Source: Erythrobacteraceae bacterium
Lineage (GTDB): Bacteria > Pseudomonadota > Alphaproteobacteria > Sphingomonadales > Sphingomonadaceae
Assembly (NCBI GenBank): GCA_024642525.1
Contig: JAHEAX010000002.1
Location: forward strand, 124,001-188,000
Reading direction: 5' to 3'
DNA length: 64,000 nucleotides
The notes below the pieces were generated by a model. That model was not told the origin of the DNA. It ran no database searches and was given only the letters and a program-made list of their open reading frames with translations. Of the stretch, positions 33,821 to 41,894 are shown one piece after another. Made by a program: the position numbers and the translations under genes. Each line of letters starts with the position of its first letter. The first letter of the stretch is position 1.

Positions 33821-36541
33821 TCAATCTGTGGGTGCGGATGTATCGGCGATCAGCACTTCTTCGCAAACACTTTTGCCGACGCGTTGTAAAGCTTCCTCCA
33901 ATGTCACTCTCGTGACAGGGGTGCCAGCGGGAAAGGCATCGAGCAAGCGGCTGGGGAAGGCAGCGCTCAACACGATAAAGTGGCCGGTATCATCCTTGCT
34001 CCTGATCAGCCGTCCGAATGCCTGCGCCAACTTGGCGCGGATCAGCCGGTCATCATAGGCGCTGCCGCCGTTTGCCGCCCGCCGTGCACGGTGCAGAATG
34101 GTTGGGCGGGGCCAAGGCACCTGTTCCATCACCACGCAGCGCAAGCTTTCGCCCGGCACATCTACCCCGTCGCGCAGGGCATCAGTGCCAAGCAGCGTTG
34201 CCCGCGGATCATCACGGAAAATATCCACCAGCGTGCCAGTGTCGATCGGATCTACGTGCTGTGCGTAAAGCGGCAAGCCAGCGCGGGCGAGGCGGTCTGC
34301 AATCCGCCCGTGAACTGCGCGCATCCGCCTGATTGCGGTGAACAGGCCAAGCACGCCGCCGCCCGCTGCCTCAATCAGCCTGGCATATGCCCCTGCCAGC
34401 GCGGGAATGTCGCCGCGCTTGATATCGGTCACAATCAGCACTTCTGCCTGCTTCGAATAATCGAACGGGCTTTCGGCTGTGGTCAGATGGGGATTGGCGT
34501 CGATATGCGGCGCGCCGGAACGGGCGATGGCAGCGTCCCAGTCTTCCCCGTCGCGCAGGGTAGCGGATGTCAGCATCACGCCATGCGCCGGTTCCAGCAC
34601 AACCTTGGCAAAGGGCTTCATCGGGTCCAGCCAGCGGCGGTGGATGGCGATGTCGAACTCGCGGGCGTCGGAACGGTCCACGGCCAGCCAGTCGACGAAT
34701 TTTGGGTCAGCCGGGCCGCCCAGCCGATTGAGAAGCGATTCCCACGCCACCAGCAGATCCACCCGCCATGCCAGCGAATGACGCGCGCCTTCGATCCGCG
34801 CGCGGCCCTGGCTGTCCAGCCAGTCGGGCGCATCTTCCAGCACGGCTTCCAGCCGCCCGCCCAGCGTCACCAGCGGATGGCGTATTGCCGACAGTGCAGA
34901 TTGCGCCTGGCCTGCCAGCTGCACGAAATTGCCGTCCAGCCCTGCCGCCTCGGTCTCGATGCCATAACCTGCTTCTTGCCCGCCGCTTTCATCGCGGGCG
35001 TAGGTGACAGCGCGAACACCTGCAAAAAGCTGTTCCAGCGGCCCGCAGGCATCGCCATCGTTCAGGCGTTGCAGCCAGCCTTCAGAAGGCAGGGCCTGCG
35101 CTGCATTGATGGCATCTTCGACTGCTTTTCCGCCCGCTTCGTCATAGCTGGCAACATCGGCCAGCCGTGCCGCAAGGCCGCGCCGCCTGCCGCGCGATTT
35201 CTTTTCCGGCCCGATAATCCAGCGCCGCAATTCGATGGCTTCCTGTCCGGTGAGGGCAGCGGCAAAGGTGGAATCGGCCGCTTCAAAGACATGGTGGCCT
35301 TCGTCGAAGATGATGCGGCTGGGGCGCTGCGCCGGATCGCGCCCGCGCGCGGCATTGATCATTACCAGCGCATGGTTGGCGATAACCAGATCTGCCTGCG
35401 CGCTGGCCCTTGCCGCGCGTTCGATGAAGCATTTGCGGTAATGCGGACAGCCGGCATAGACGCATTCGCCGCGCTGGTCTGTCAGCGCCGCAATGCCGCG
35501 CTTGGCAAACAAGGTGCCCAGCCAGCCGGGGAGATCGCCGCCAATCATGTCCCCATCGCGCGAATATGCAGCCCATCGGCCAACAAGTTGCGCCAGAATG
35601 GCCGCGCGCCCGCCAAAGCCGCCCTGCAAGGCATCTTCGAGGTTTAGCAGGCAAAGATAGTTTTCGCGGCCCTTGCGCACCACGACGGGCTGCGTGCCGT
35701 CACTGCGCCGTTCGGGCCATGCGCGCCTGCTTTCCGCGCGCAATTGGCGCTGCAGGTTTTTGGTGAAGGTTGAAACCCAAACCGTGCCCTGTGCCGCGCT
35801 GGCCCAGAGAGAGGCAGGCGCGAGGTATCCCAGCGTCTTGCCGATGCCGGTGCCAGCCTGTGCCAGCAGCATATGCGGCAAATCCTGCCGGGAACGGGGC
35901 GCGAAAATCTTTGCCACTTCGCGTGAATATAGGCGCTGGCCTTCACGCCGTTCTGCGCCATCGCCGGTCAGATATTCAAGTTGTGCTTCGACGGCATCTT
36001 CTGCCAACTTCACTTGCCCCGGCTGGGGCCGGTCAGGCGCTTCTTCCCATTCGGGCAATTTTGCGAAAAGCCATTTTTCAGCCCGTTCAGGACGGTGAAT
36101 GCGGGGCGCGCAAACCTGCGCCCACGGCCAGCGCATCTTGATAAGCGATTGCAGCGTTGACCATGCACCGTCACGTTCTGTCCAATCGCCACTTTCGCAG
36201 GTTTCCAGCAATGCTCCTGCCGCCAGCTGCAGCAGGGCAGGCACTTCATCGTCGCTTTCAGGTTCAGGCAGGCCAAGCGCGTGGGCCAGCCCCTTGGGCG
36301 TCGGCACCATGAAACGCGCCGGATGGATGAAGGCGAACAGTTCCAGCAGGTCGAGGCCGGACAGGTCGGGATAGCCGAGGCGCGATGCGACAAGCGGGGC
36401 ATTCAGCATCAACAGCGGCGTATCAGCCGCAGCCATGATCGCCTCACCCTTGGAAACGCCCCGTGTCGCACCATTGGCATCGCGCAGCCACGTCCCTGCA
36501 TGGCTGGCGTGCAGTGCGGGGAGGGGGAGAGGCTGCGCCAT
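33821..36541 (-). CDS. ATP-dependent DNA helicase of the DinG/XPD family
   Basis: A superfamily 2 helicase of 906 residues. Motif I is QAGTGIGKTLGY (near 260), the Walker B box is DEGHH (near 418), and cysteines CVYAGCPHYRKC (near 365-376), with an additional upstream cysteine, form the iron-sulfur domain of DinG/XPD. The N-terminal 170 residues are a separate domain without a clear name. The frame is open for 181 more codons upstream, but that stretch lies over the divergent lysK gene, so the ATG at 36541 (MAQPLPLPA) is used. It probably unwinds forked DNA or R-loops. Confidence 0.92.
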   Translation of the reverse strand: MAQPLPLPALHASHAGTWLRDANGATRGVSKGEAIMAAADTPLLMLNAPLVASRLGYPDLSGLDLLELFAFIHPARFMVPTPKGLAHALGLPEPESDDEVPALLQLAAGALLETCESGDWTERDGAWSTLQSLIKMRWPWAQVCAPRIHRPERAEKWLFAKLPEWEEAPDRPQPGQVKLAEDAVEAQLEYLTGDGAERREGQRLYSREVAKIFAPRSRQDLPHMLLAQAGTGIGKTLGYLAPASLWASAAQGTVWVSTFTKNLQRQLRAESRRAWPERRSDGTQPVVVRKGRENYLCLLNLEDALQGGFGGRAAILAQLVGRWAAYSRDGDMIGGDLPGWLGTLFAKRGIAALTDQRGECVYAGCPHYRKCFIERAARASAQADLVIANHALVMINAARGRDPAQRPSRIIFDEGHHVFEAADSTFAAALTGQEAIELRRWIIGPEKKSRGRRRGLAARLADVASYDEAGGKAVEDAINAAQALPSEGWLQRLNDGDACGPLEQLFAGVRAVTYARDESGGQEAGYGIETEAAGLDGNFVQLAGQAQSALSAIRHPLVTLGGRLEAVLEDAPDWLDSQGRARIEGARHSLAWRVDLLVAWESLLNRLGGPADPKFVDWLAVDRSDAREFDIAIHRRWLDPMKPFAKVVLEPAHGVMLTSATLRDGEDWDAAIARSGAPHIDANPHLTTAESPFDYSKQAEVLIVTDIKRGDIPALAGAYARLIEAAGGGVLGLFTAIRRMRAVHGRIADRLARAGLPLYAQHVDPIDTGTLVDIFRDDPRATLLGTDALRDGVDVPGESLRCVVMEQVPWPRPTILHRARRAANGGSAYDDRLIRAKLAQAFGRLIRSKDDTGHFIVLSAAFPSRLLDAFPAGTPVTRVTLEEALQRVGKSVCEEVLIADTSAPTD

Positions 36542-36709
36542 GCCCCGTCGATAGAACGAAAAGGCAACCTGTGTGAAGCCGCGAGCGCAAAAATGCTTTG
36601 GATAGCAAGCTGTCGCCGCGATTGAACGCCATTGCGAACAGCCAGACCTTCGGCGTGTAAAGCGTTTCGCACTTGCACAATTCGCAACAACCCGCAAAAG
36701 CCTGTCGCC

Positions 36710-38323
36710 ATGACTGACACCACACTCCGCGAAGCTGCAGCGCAATCCAAGGCATGGCCATTTCAGGAAGCGCAGCGGCTGCTGAAACGTCATCCGCAGG
36801 GGAAGCCGGGCGGCAGCCCGATGCTGTTCGAGACAGGCTATGGCCCATCGGGCCTGCCGCATATCGGCACATTTCAGGAAGTGTTGCGGACAACTTTCGT
36901 GCGCCGCGCCTATGAAGCGCTGACAGGCGAGGAAACGCGGCTGGTTGCCTTCAGTGACGATATGGACGGCCTGCGCAAAGTGCCGGACAATGTCCCCAAC
37001 CAGGCCATGCTGACCGAACATCTTGGCAAGCCGCTCAGCCGCATTCCCGACCCGTTCGAGAAGTATGAAAGCTTTGCTGCGCATAATAACGCCAAGCTGC
37101 GCGAATTTCTCGACCGGTTCGGTTTCGAATATGAATTCGTGTCATCGTCTGACCGGTATAATTCGGGCGAATTCGATGATGCGCTGCGCAATGTGCTGCG
37201 CCATAACCAGGCCATTCTGGATATCATGCTGCCGACCTTGCGGGCAGAACGTGCAGCGTCCTATTCGCCGGTGCTGCCCGTTTCACCAACCACGGGAAGC
37301 GTGCTTCAGGTTCCGGTTGAAATTGTCGATGCCGATGCAGGAATGATCCGCTTTACCGATGAAAACGGCGAAACGGTCGAACAATCGGCATTTGGCGGCC
37401 AGTCCAAGCTGCAATGGAAGGTCGACTGGGCCATGCGCTGGGTGGCGCTGGGCGTCGATTATGAAATGTATGGCAAGGATCTGACCGACAGCGGAGTTCA
37501 GTCGGGCAAGATTGCCAAGTTGCTGGGTGGGCGCAAGCCGGAAGGTCTGATCTACGAATTGTTCCTCGACCAGAATGGCGAGAAGATTTCCAAGTCGAAA
37601 GGCAACGGCCTGACGATCGAGGAATGGCTCGACTATGGCAGCGAAGAATCTCTGGGGTTCTATATCTTCCCCAATCCCAAGAGCGCCAAGCAATTGCACG
37701 TGGGCGTCATTCCGCGCGCGGTGGACGAATATTGGCAGTTCAGGGGTAGCCTTGCCGAACAGCCGCTGGACAAGCAACTGGGCAATCCGGTGTGGCATCT
37801 TGCCCGCGCCAATGGTGGATGCACCGGCAGCGAAGCACCGGGCGCAGGCGATACATTGCCTGTTACGTATGGCCTGCTGCTGAACCTGGTGGGCGTGCTG
37901 GGGGCAGATGCGACGCGCGAACAGGTGTGGTCATACCTGTCCAATTACGTGGCAGATGCCGATCCGGCCAACCATCCCGATCTTGATGTGCTGGTCACTT
38001 GCGCATTGGCCTATAACCGCGATTTCGTGGCCCCGACCATGCAGAAGCGTGCGCCCACTGCAAATGAAGCAGAAGCGCTGAAGGCGCTGGATGCCGAACT
38101 CGCCGGGCTGGGTGATGATGTTCCGGCAGAAGATCTGCAGACGAAAGTCTATGAAATCGGCAAGGACGAGAAATTCGGCTTCGAGAACCTGCGTGACTGG
38201 TTCCGGGCGCTGTACGAAACACTGCTGGGTAGTTCGCAAGGCCCGCGTATGGGCAGCTTCATTGTCCTTTATGGCATTGAAAACACGCGTAAACTGATTG
38301 CCGAGGCTATCGCCAGGGCATGA
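36710..38323 (+). CDS. lysK: Class I lysyl-tRNA synthetase
   Basis: Class I aminoacyl-tRNA synthetase for lysine, the archaeal-type enzyme common in alphaproteobacteria instead of the class II LysS. It has the HIGH-type motif GPSGLPHIGTF (near 43-53) and the KMSKS-type motif KISKSKG (near 292-298), plus the C-terminal helical cage. Length is 537 residues. The ATG at 36710 follows the divergent helicase after 168 bases; an upstream in-frame start at 36632 is less plausible. It ends four bases from the convergent 2-oxoglutarate oxygenase. Confidence 0.97.
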   Translation: MTDTTLREAAAQSKAWPFQEAQRLLKRHPQGKPGGSPMLFETGYGPSGLPHIGTFQEVLRTTFVRRAYEALTGEETRLVAFSDDMDGLRKVPDNVPNQAMLTEHLGKPLSRIPDPFEKYESFAAHNNAKLREFLDRFGFEYEFVSSSDRYNSGEFDDALRNVLRHNQAILDIMLPTLRAERAASYSPVLPVSPTTGSVLQVPVEIVDADAGMIRFTDENGETVEQSAFGGQSKLQWKVDWAMRWVALGVDYEMYGKDLTDSGVQSGKIAKLLGGRKPEGLIYELFLDQNGEKISKSKGNGLTIEEWLDYGSEESLGFYIFPNPKSAKQLHVGVIPRAVDEYWQFRGSLAEQPLDKQLGNPVWHLARANGGCTGSEAPGAGDTLPVTYGLLLNLVGVLGADATREQVWSYLSNYVADADPANHPDLDVLVTCALAYNRDFVAPTMQKRAPTANEAEALKALDAELAGLGDDVPAEDLQTKVYEIGKDEKFGFENLRDWFRALYETLLGSSQGPRMGSFIVLYGIENTRKLIAEAIARA

Positions 38324-38326
38324 CCT

Positions 38327-38995
38327 TCAGCTCCAGCGGCGCGTCCTGTACCATTTGGTGACGACATATTTGACGCCTTCTTCCACCGGCATGCCTGCAT
38401 GCAATGTGTCGGGGTTGGGGGTGCCATCTGGCAGGGCATTGTTCCACACCAGCAGCACGCCGGGCTGCGGGTCGATATTGATGCCGATTTCTGTGAACTG
38501 CGTCTGGCCGCCCTTGTCCACCGGATTGAGGAAGGCCATCGTGGTCCAACTGCGCTGGCCACCGCGCTTGCGTTCCTGCTTCCAGTAATCCTGATCGGTG
38601 TAGAACCAGTCATTATGCGGCTTGAACTGCTGGCCAGGGAGATAACGCTGGCCCTGGATTGTCTCACCGCATTCGGGCTTCATGCCGAGCAGATCGTCAA
38701 TCCGGCGCGAAATGCCCTTGATGAACGGGTCGCGCCCGTCGACATTGCCTGAATAGGACGTCCTGAAACCCTTGGAATAATCCATGTCGAACAGCTTGCT
38801 TGGCTGCGCGACCACGTCGATCATCCGCAGCAGGCGAGTGCATTCCGCGCCGGTCAGAAATTTGCCGATCGCGTAAATCTCGGCCCTGTCGGTGGGGACT
38901 TTATAGACCTTGGGGTCCGCTTCCAGCCGTTTGCGAACAGCAGCGCCGACACGGGCAAGGGCATCTTTGTCAGGGATAATCGCGGTCTTGGTCAT
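38327..38995 (-). CDS. Prolyl 4-hydroxylase-like 2-oxoglutarate/Fe(II) dioxygenase
   Basis: A 222-residue protein of the 2OG-Fe(II) oxygenase superfamily. The iron-binding HxD lies in FKPHNDWF near 130-137, the distal histidine in DTLHAGMPV near 199-207 and the 2-oxoglutarate-binding lysine in the following VTKWYR. The arrangement fits the prolyl 4-hydroxylase alpha-subunit branch; the protein substrate is unknown. It converges with lysK and has no operon partner. Confidence 0.88.
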   Translation of the reverse strand: MTKTAIIPDKDALARVGAAVRKRLEADPKVYKVPTDRAEIYAIGKFLTGAECTRLLRMIDVVAQPSKLFDMDYSKGFRTSYSGNVDGRDPFIKGISRRIDDLLGMKPECGETIQGQRYLPGQQFKPHNDWFYTDQDYWKQERKRGGQRSWTTMAFLNPVDKGGQTQFTEIGINIDPQPGVLLVWNNALPDGTPNPDTLHAGMPVEEGVKYVVTKWYRTRRWS

Positions 38996-39097
38996 GGCAA
39001 ATTTCTAGCAGCCCGCAAGACATCTGCAAGCAGGTGCTTGCCGGTTTTTACAGGCATGATAGAAATCGCACCGGGATTGATACCGAAAGGGACGCTT

Positions 39098-39652
39098 ATG
39101 ACTGCGATTGGGCAAAACCGTTATTCTTCCGTTGCCATGATTTTTCACTGGCTGATTGCGATTGCGGTAATCGCCAACTGGCGCATCGCGGAAGCCGCGC
39201 ACCATGCATCAAAGGCAGACGAAGCGTTCTGGATGGGGCAGCACAAGGCACTTGGCATTACCATCCTCGTGCTCAGCGTGCTGCGGTTGTTGTGGCGTTT
39301 TGCAAATCCTGTTCCGGCCATGCCAAACACCTATGCCAAGTGGGAAAAGGCGCTTGCCCGCACGGTTCATGTCATTTTCTATGTTTTGCTGATCGGGCTG
39401 CCGATTGGCGGCTGGCTTGGCGTTTCGATGCTGGGCGGCAGCATCGACATGTGGGGCATGTTCACCCTGCCAGGCCTGCCTGTGGGTGAGGCAAAGGATA
39501 CCGGAAAAGCCATCATCGGCCTGCACAAGACCGGCGGCGAGATCATGATTTATCTCATCGCGCTGCATATCCTTGGCGCGCTGAAGCACACGTTCTGGGA
39601 CAAGGACGGCACGCTTTACAAGATGCTTCCGTTCGGCACTGTGAAGCGCTGA
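39098..39652 (+). CDS. Cytochrome b561 family protein
   Basis: A 184-residue inner-membrane di-haem b protein with four or five helices. Haem-ligand histidines are in FHWLIA (near 16), MGQHKAL (near 49), ARTVHVIF (near 90) and the C-terminal LHKTGG/LHILGAL segments (near 144 and 158). It likely oxidises quinol or moves electrons across the membrane. The ATG at 39098 follows AAAGGGA and gives MTAIGQNRYS; a longer start at 39038 is less likely. A strong terminator follows it. Confidence 0.9.
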   Translation: MTAIGQNRYSSVAMIFHWLIAIAVIANWRIAEAAHHASKADEAFWMGQHKALGITILVLSVLRLLWRFANPVPAMPNTYAKWEKALARTVHVIFYVLLIGLPIGGWLGVSMLGGSIDMWGMFTLPGLPVGEAKDTGKAIIGLHKTGGEIMIYLIALHILGALKHTFWDKDGTLYKMLPFGTVKR

Positions 39653-39678
39653 TTTTTCAATTCATCACTGACAAATGA

Positions 39679-39709
39679 AAACCCCCGCCAGTTTGACTGG
39701 CGGGGGTTT
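39679..39709. terminator. Bidirectional rho-independent terminator
   Basis: A perfect 13-bp stem AAACCCCCGCCAG / CTGGCGGGGGTTT with loop TTTGA, between the cytochrome b561 gene (ending 39652, plus) and the RcnB-like gene (ending 39765, minus). A run of T follows on both strands, so it can end both transcripts. Confidence 0.93.
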
Positions 39710-39764
39710 CTGATGGCGACAGGCACTGATCAACCTGCCGCCTGCATCTGGCATGCAAGGGGAC

Positions 39765-40694
39765 TTACCAGAAGAAGTCGTACACCACATCGACCACTTC
39801 ACCGGTGTAGATATTCACCAGCAGTACGTCGTCGTAATAGCGGACCCAGCGATAGGGGCCGTAAACTTCCGGCAAGCGATACTGCCACGGATCGTTGATC
39901 CAGTACCGATTGGTGTAGAACAGCGAACCTAGCTGGAAGCCGATGTTGATGCGGTTGTAGCGATAGTTACGATAGGGCGAATAATAGCGGCCAAGGCGGT
40001 ACAGGCTGCGATTGCTCGACCGGTAGTTATACCAGTTGTAGCGATTGTTATCGCGCCACCGCTTCCGGTCCCAGCGGCGCTGGTCGCGGCTGCTGTCGCG
40101 GTAATTGTTCCGGCTGTCGCGATAACCGTCGCGGCGCCCGTCACGGTAAGCGTCCCGGTTGTCCCGATATCCGTCGCGGCGGCCATCACGATAGGCATCG
40201 CGGGTGCGAACTGCATCGCGGGTGTCGCGGCGATCCGGCGTGTAGGACGTATTGCGGCTGCGATCGGTGTAAGACCGGTTGCGCTGCGTTTCTGCAGTCC
40301 TGCGATCCTGGGAAGTAACGCCGGCCGTCGAACGCTCGGTCGCACGGTCAGCACGGCGTTCGCTCTGGTTCCAGTCCCGGCCGCGGCGATCGCTACGGTT
40401 CCATTCCTGGCCGCTGCGTTCCTGTGCCCGGGCAGCTGGCTGCGCCTGCGCGCTGCGTTCCTGACGGACCTGTGCGCGCTGTTCCTGACGCGGCTGCTGG
40501 CGCTGGCTTGCTTCTCGTGCTTCGCGCCTTTCCTGGCGTCGTTCGGCCACGGCTTCGGCGCGATCACCTTGCTGGGCGCGCTGTTCGCGGTCACCGCGGT
40601 TCTGGGCGGCAGCTTCGGTCGGCAGAGCCGTGATTGCCATTGCAACGGCAAGTGCGGAAATTCCGCTGGTTTTGAATAAGTCACTAAAAGTCAT
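39765..40694 (-). CDS. RcnB-like exported protein with Arg/Asp/Tyr repeat region
   Basis: A 309-residue protein with a signal peptide cleaved near EAAAQN (residue 31). A long low-complexity region rich in Arg, Glu, Gln, Asp and Ser (40-165) is followed by tandem DAYRDGRRDGYRD units (about 166-200), a Trp/Arg/Tyr-rich stretch and a C-terminal domain with the pattern PYRWVRYYDDVLLVNIYTGEVVDVVYDFFW seen in RcnB-like periplasmic proteins. RcnB is linked to nickel/cobalt homeostasis in E. coli; here that role is only a family guess. A downstream terminator serves it. Confidence 0.8.
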   Translation of the reverse strand: MTFSDLFKTSGISALAVAMAITALPTEAAAQNRGDREQRAQQGDRAEAVAERRQERREAREASQRQQPRQEQRAQVRQERSAQAQPAARAQERSGQEWNRSDRRGRDWNQSERRADRATERSTAGVTSQDRRTAETQRNRSYTDRSRNTSYTPDRRDTRDAVRTRDAYRDGRRDGYRDNRDAYRDGRRDGYRDSRNNYRDSSRDQRRWDRKRWRDNNRYNWYNYRSSNRSLYRLGRYYSPYRNYRYNRINIGFQLGSLFYTNRYWINDPWQYRLPEVYGPYRWVRYYDDVLLVNIYTGEVVDVVYDFFW

Positions 40695-40808
40695 ACCGAC
40701 TCTCCATCCTCAGGCCGCCGAATAGTGGTAGCAGCCCCTCTATGAGAATGGTTTTAGTTCAGTAAACCTGACACAAAACTGAACGGATCACGATGCCTGC
40801 CGTTCATC

Positions 40809-40823
40809 TTTAGACGCTCTAAA
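40809..40823. promoter_or_regulatory. Inverted repeat TTTAGA-CGC-TCTAAA, possible operator
   Basis: A perfect 6-bp inverted repeat with a three-base centre lies 115 bases upstream of the RcnB-like start and 97 bases downstream of the response-regulator stop, in a 225-base gap. It could be an operator for the RcnB-like gene; no regulator can be assigned. Confidence 0.3.
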
Positions 40824-40919
40824 ATGAATACGATGAAGGGCTGGCGCTCTACATTTGTACGCCGATCCTGGGCGAAATCCGGGCAAAATCCAATTGATCC
40901 CAAAACAGACTTTCGCCTG

Positions 40920-41432
40920 TCAGGCTGCGCCGATCTTGATCAGCTTGTCGAGCAGGCTCGCCTCGTTGAACGGCTTGGTGACATATTCGTCTGCGCCAAC
41001 GTCGATGCCTTTGTGAATATCGAATGCGCCTGACTTGGTGGTGCAGAAAACCACCTTTGGGCGCTTGGCGCCCTGTGTGGCGCGAAGGGCCGCAAGAAAT
41101 TCGATGCCGGTCATCACCGGCATATCCCAATCGAGCAGAATCAGGTCGGGCATGGCGATCTTGCACTTGGCCAGTGCTTCCTCGCCGTTTTCCGCTTCAT
41201 TCACCTGATAACCGACGCTTTCGATAATGCGGCGGGCGACTTTCCGAATCATCCGCGAATCGTCCACCAGCAAGCACTGCGGCGGGCCGTTGGCGGCAGC
41301 GGGCCTGCGCCCCTGAACCTGCGGTTCGGGCTGATGGGTACGCACGTCCTCTGTTTGCACAGGTTCAGGCCTGCTGGCGGCCGGTTCGTCCTGCGGGGGC
41401 ACCATGCGCTGCTGCGGCGCATCTTGGCCCAT
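40920..41432 (-). CDS. CheY-like response regulator with disordered N-terminal extension
   Basis: A 170-residue protein. Residues 1-50 are Gln/Pro/Glu-rich and probably disordered, and residues 51-168 form a receiver domain: acidic pair D57-D58 in LLVDDSR, phospho-acceptor D101 in LLDWDMP, T131/T132 and K153 in YVTKPF. There is no output domain, so it acts on a partner as CheY does. It is coupled to the gene at 41441 with an eight-base gap. The long N-terminal tail is unusual for a CheY protein. A phosphodonor kinase is not adjacent. Confidence 0.9.
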   Translation of the reverse strand: MGQDAPQQRMVPPQDEPAASRPEPVQTEDVRTHQPEPQVQGRRPAAANGPPQCLLVDDSRMIRKVARRIIESVGYQVNEAENGEEALAKCKIAMPDLILLDWDMPVMTGIEFLAALRATQGAKRPKVVFCTTKSGAFDIHKGIDVGADEYVTKPFNEASLLDKLIKIGAA

Positions 41433-41440
41433 GCGTTTGA

Positions 41441-41713
41441 TCAGATCGCGAATGGCAACGACTCCCCGGAATCGTGAAGCACATCGGCATCGGTGGCCAG
41501 ATCATGTTCTGAAGGCGTGCGGCGGACATGAAGATAAGGCACCCAGATGTCGCCGTAATCCGCTTTTTGATACCACAGGTCCAGAATGTCGTAAGACGCC
41601 CAGAAGCCATTGGGCTCCTGCAACCTGATCCCTTCGCCAATGCGGGGCATCACGGCCATCTTGATCCGTTCATGAGACTGATGGGTCTCGTTCTGAATTT
41701 CTATGTCAATCAA
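41441..41713 (-). CDS. Small protein of unknown function coupled to a CheY-like regulator
   Basis: A protein of 90 residues if a TTG at 41713 is used, or 72 residues from an ATG at 41659 (MAVMPRIGEG). It is mainly beta-like, with a WASYDILDLWYQKADYG core and an acidic, histidine-containing end. No known domain was recognised. Its stop lies eight bases before the start of the response-regulator gene, so the two are likely co-transcribed and co-translated, suggesting a shared pathway. The gene looks real from its spacing, but this is only moderate evidence. Confidence 0.55.
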   Translation of the reverse strand: MIDIEIQNETHQSHERIKMAVMPRIGEGIRLQEPNGFWASYDILDLWYQKADYGDIWVPYLHVRRTPSEHDLATDADVLHDSGESLPFAI

Positions 41714-41822
41714 GGTAAGACCATTCCGTGGCGACTACACGATGTGTTGTAAGTGCAAATCCTTGCCGAAATGCGAACAGAGCATGCTAAATATGCCCGT
41801 CTTGCCATGCTCCTGATGTAAA

Positions 41823-41857
41823 AAGGCCCCGCAGAAGCTGTGCTCCTGCGGGGCCTT
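41823..41857 (-). terminator. Rho-independent terminator after ettA
   Basis: Stem AAGGCCCCGCAG / CTGCGGGGCCTT (12 bp) with an 11-base loop. Read on the minus strand it is followed by TTTTT, so it ends the ettA transcript, whose stop is at 41895. Confidence 0.92.
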
Positions 41858-41894
41858 GTGCAGTTACGCGGCGCTGTGCACGCGTTGCCTGTCT

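Noticed and set aside
33980-35647. 555-residue open frame on the plus strand opposite the DinG-like helicase
   Set aside because: Composition of a shadow frame (Cys/Arg/Gln-rich) and complete overlap with clear helicase motifs on the other strand.
36542-37084. N-terminal extension of the helicase frame by 181 residues
   Set aside because: The extension lies over the lysK start and its protein sequence is not helicase-like; ATG 36541 is a better start.
40130-40215. Repeated DNA in the RcnB-like gene resembling a short repeat array
   Set aside because: The repeats are in frame, encode DAYRDGRRD units and have no unique spacers, so it is not a CRISPR array.
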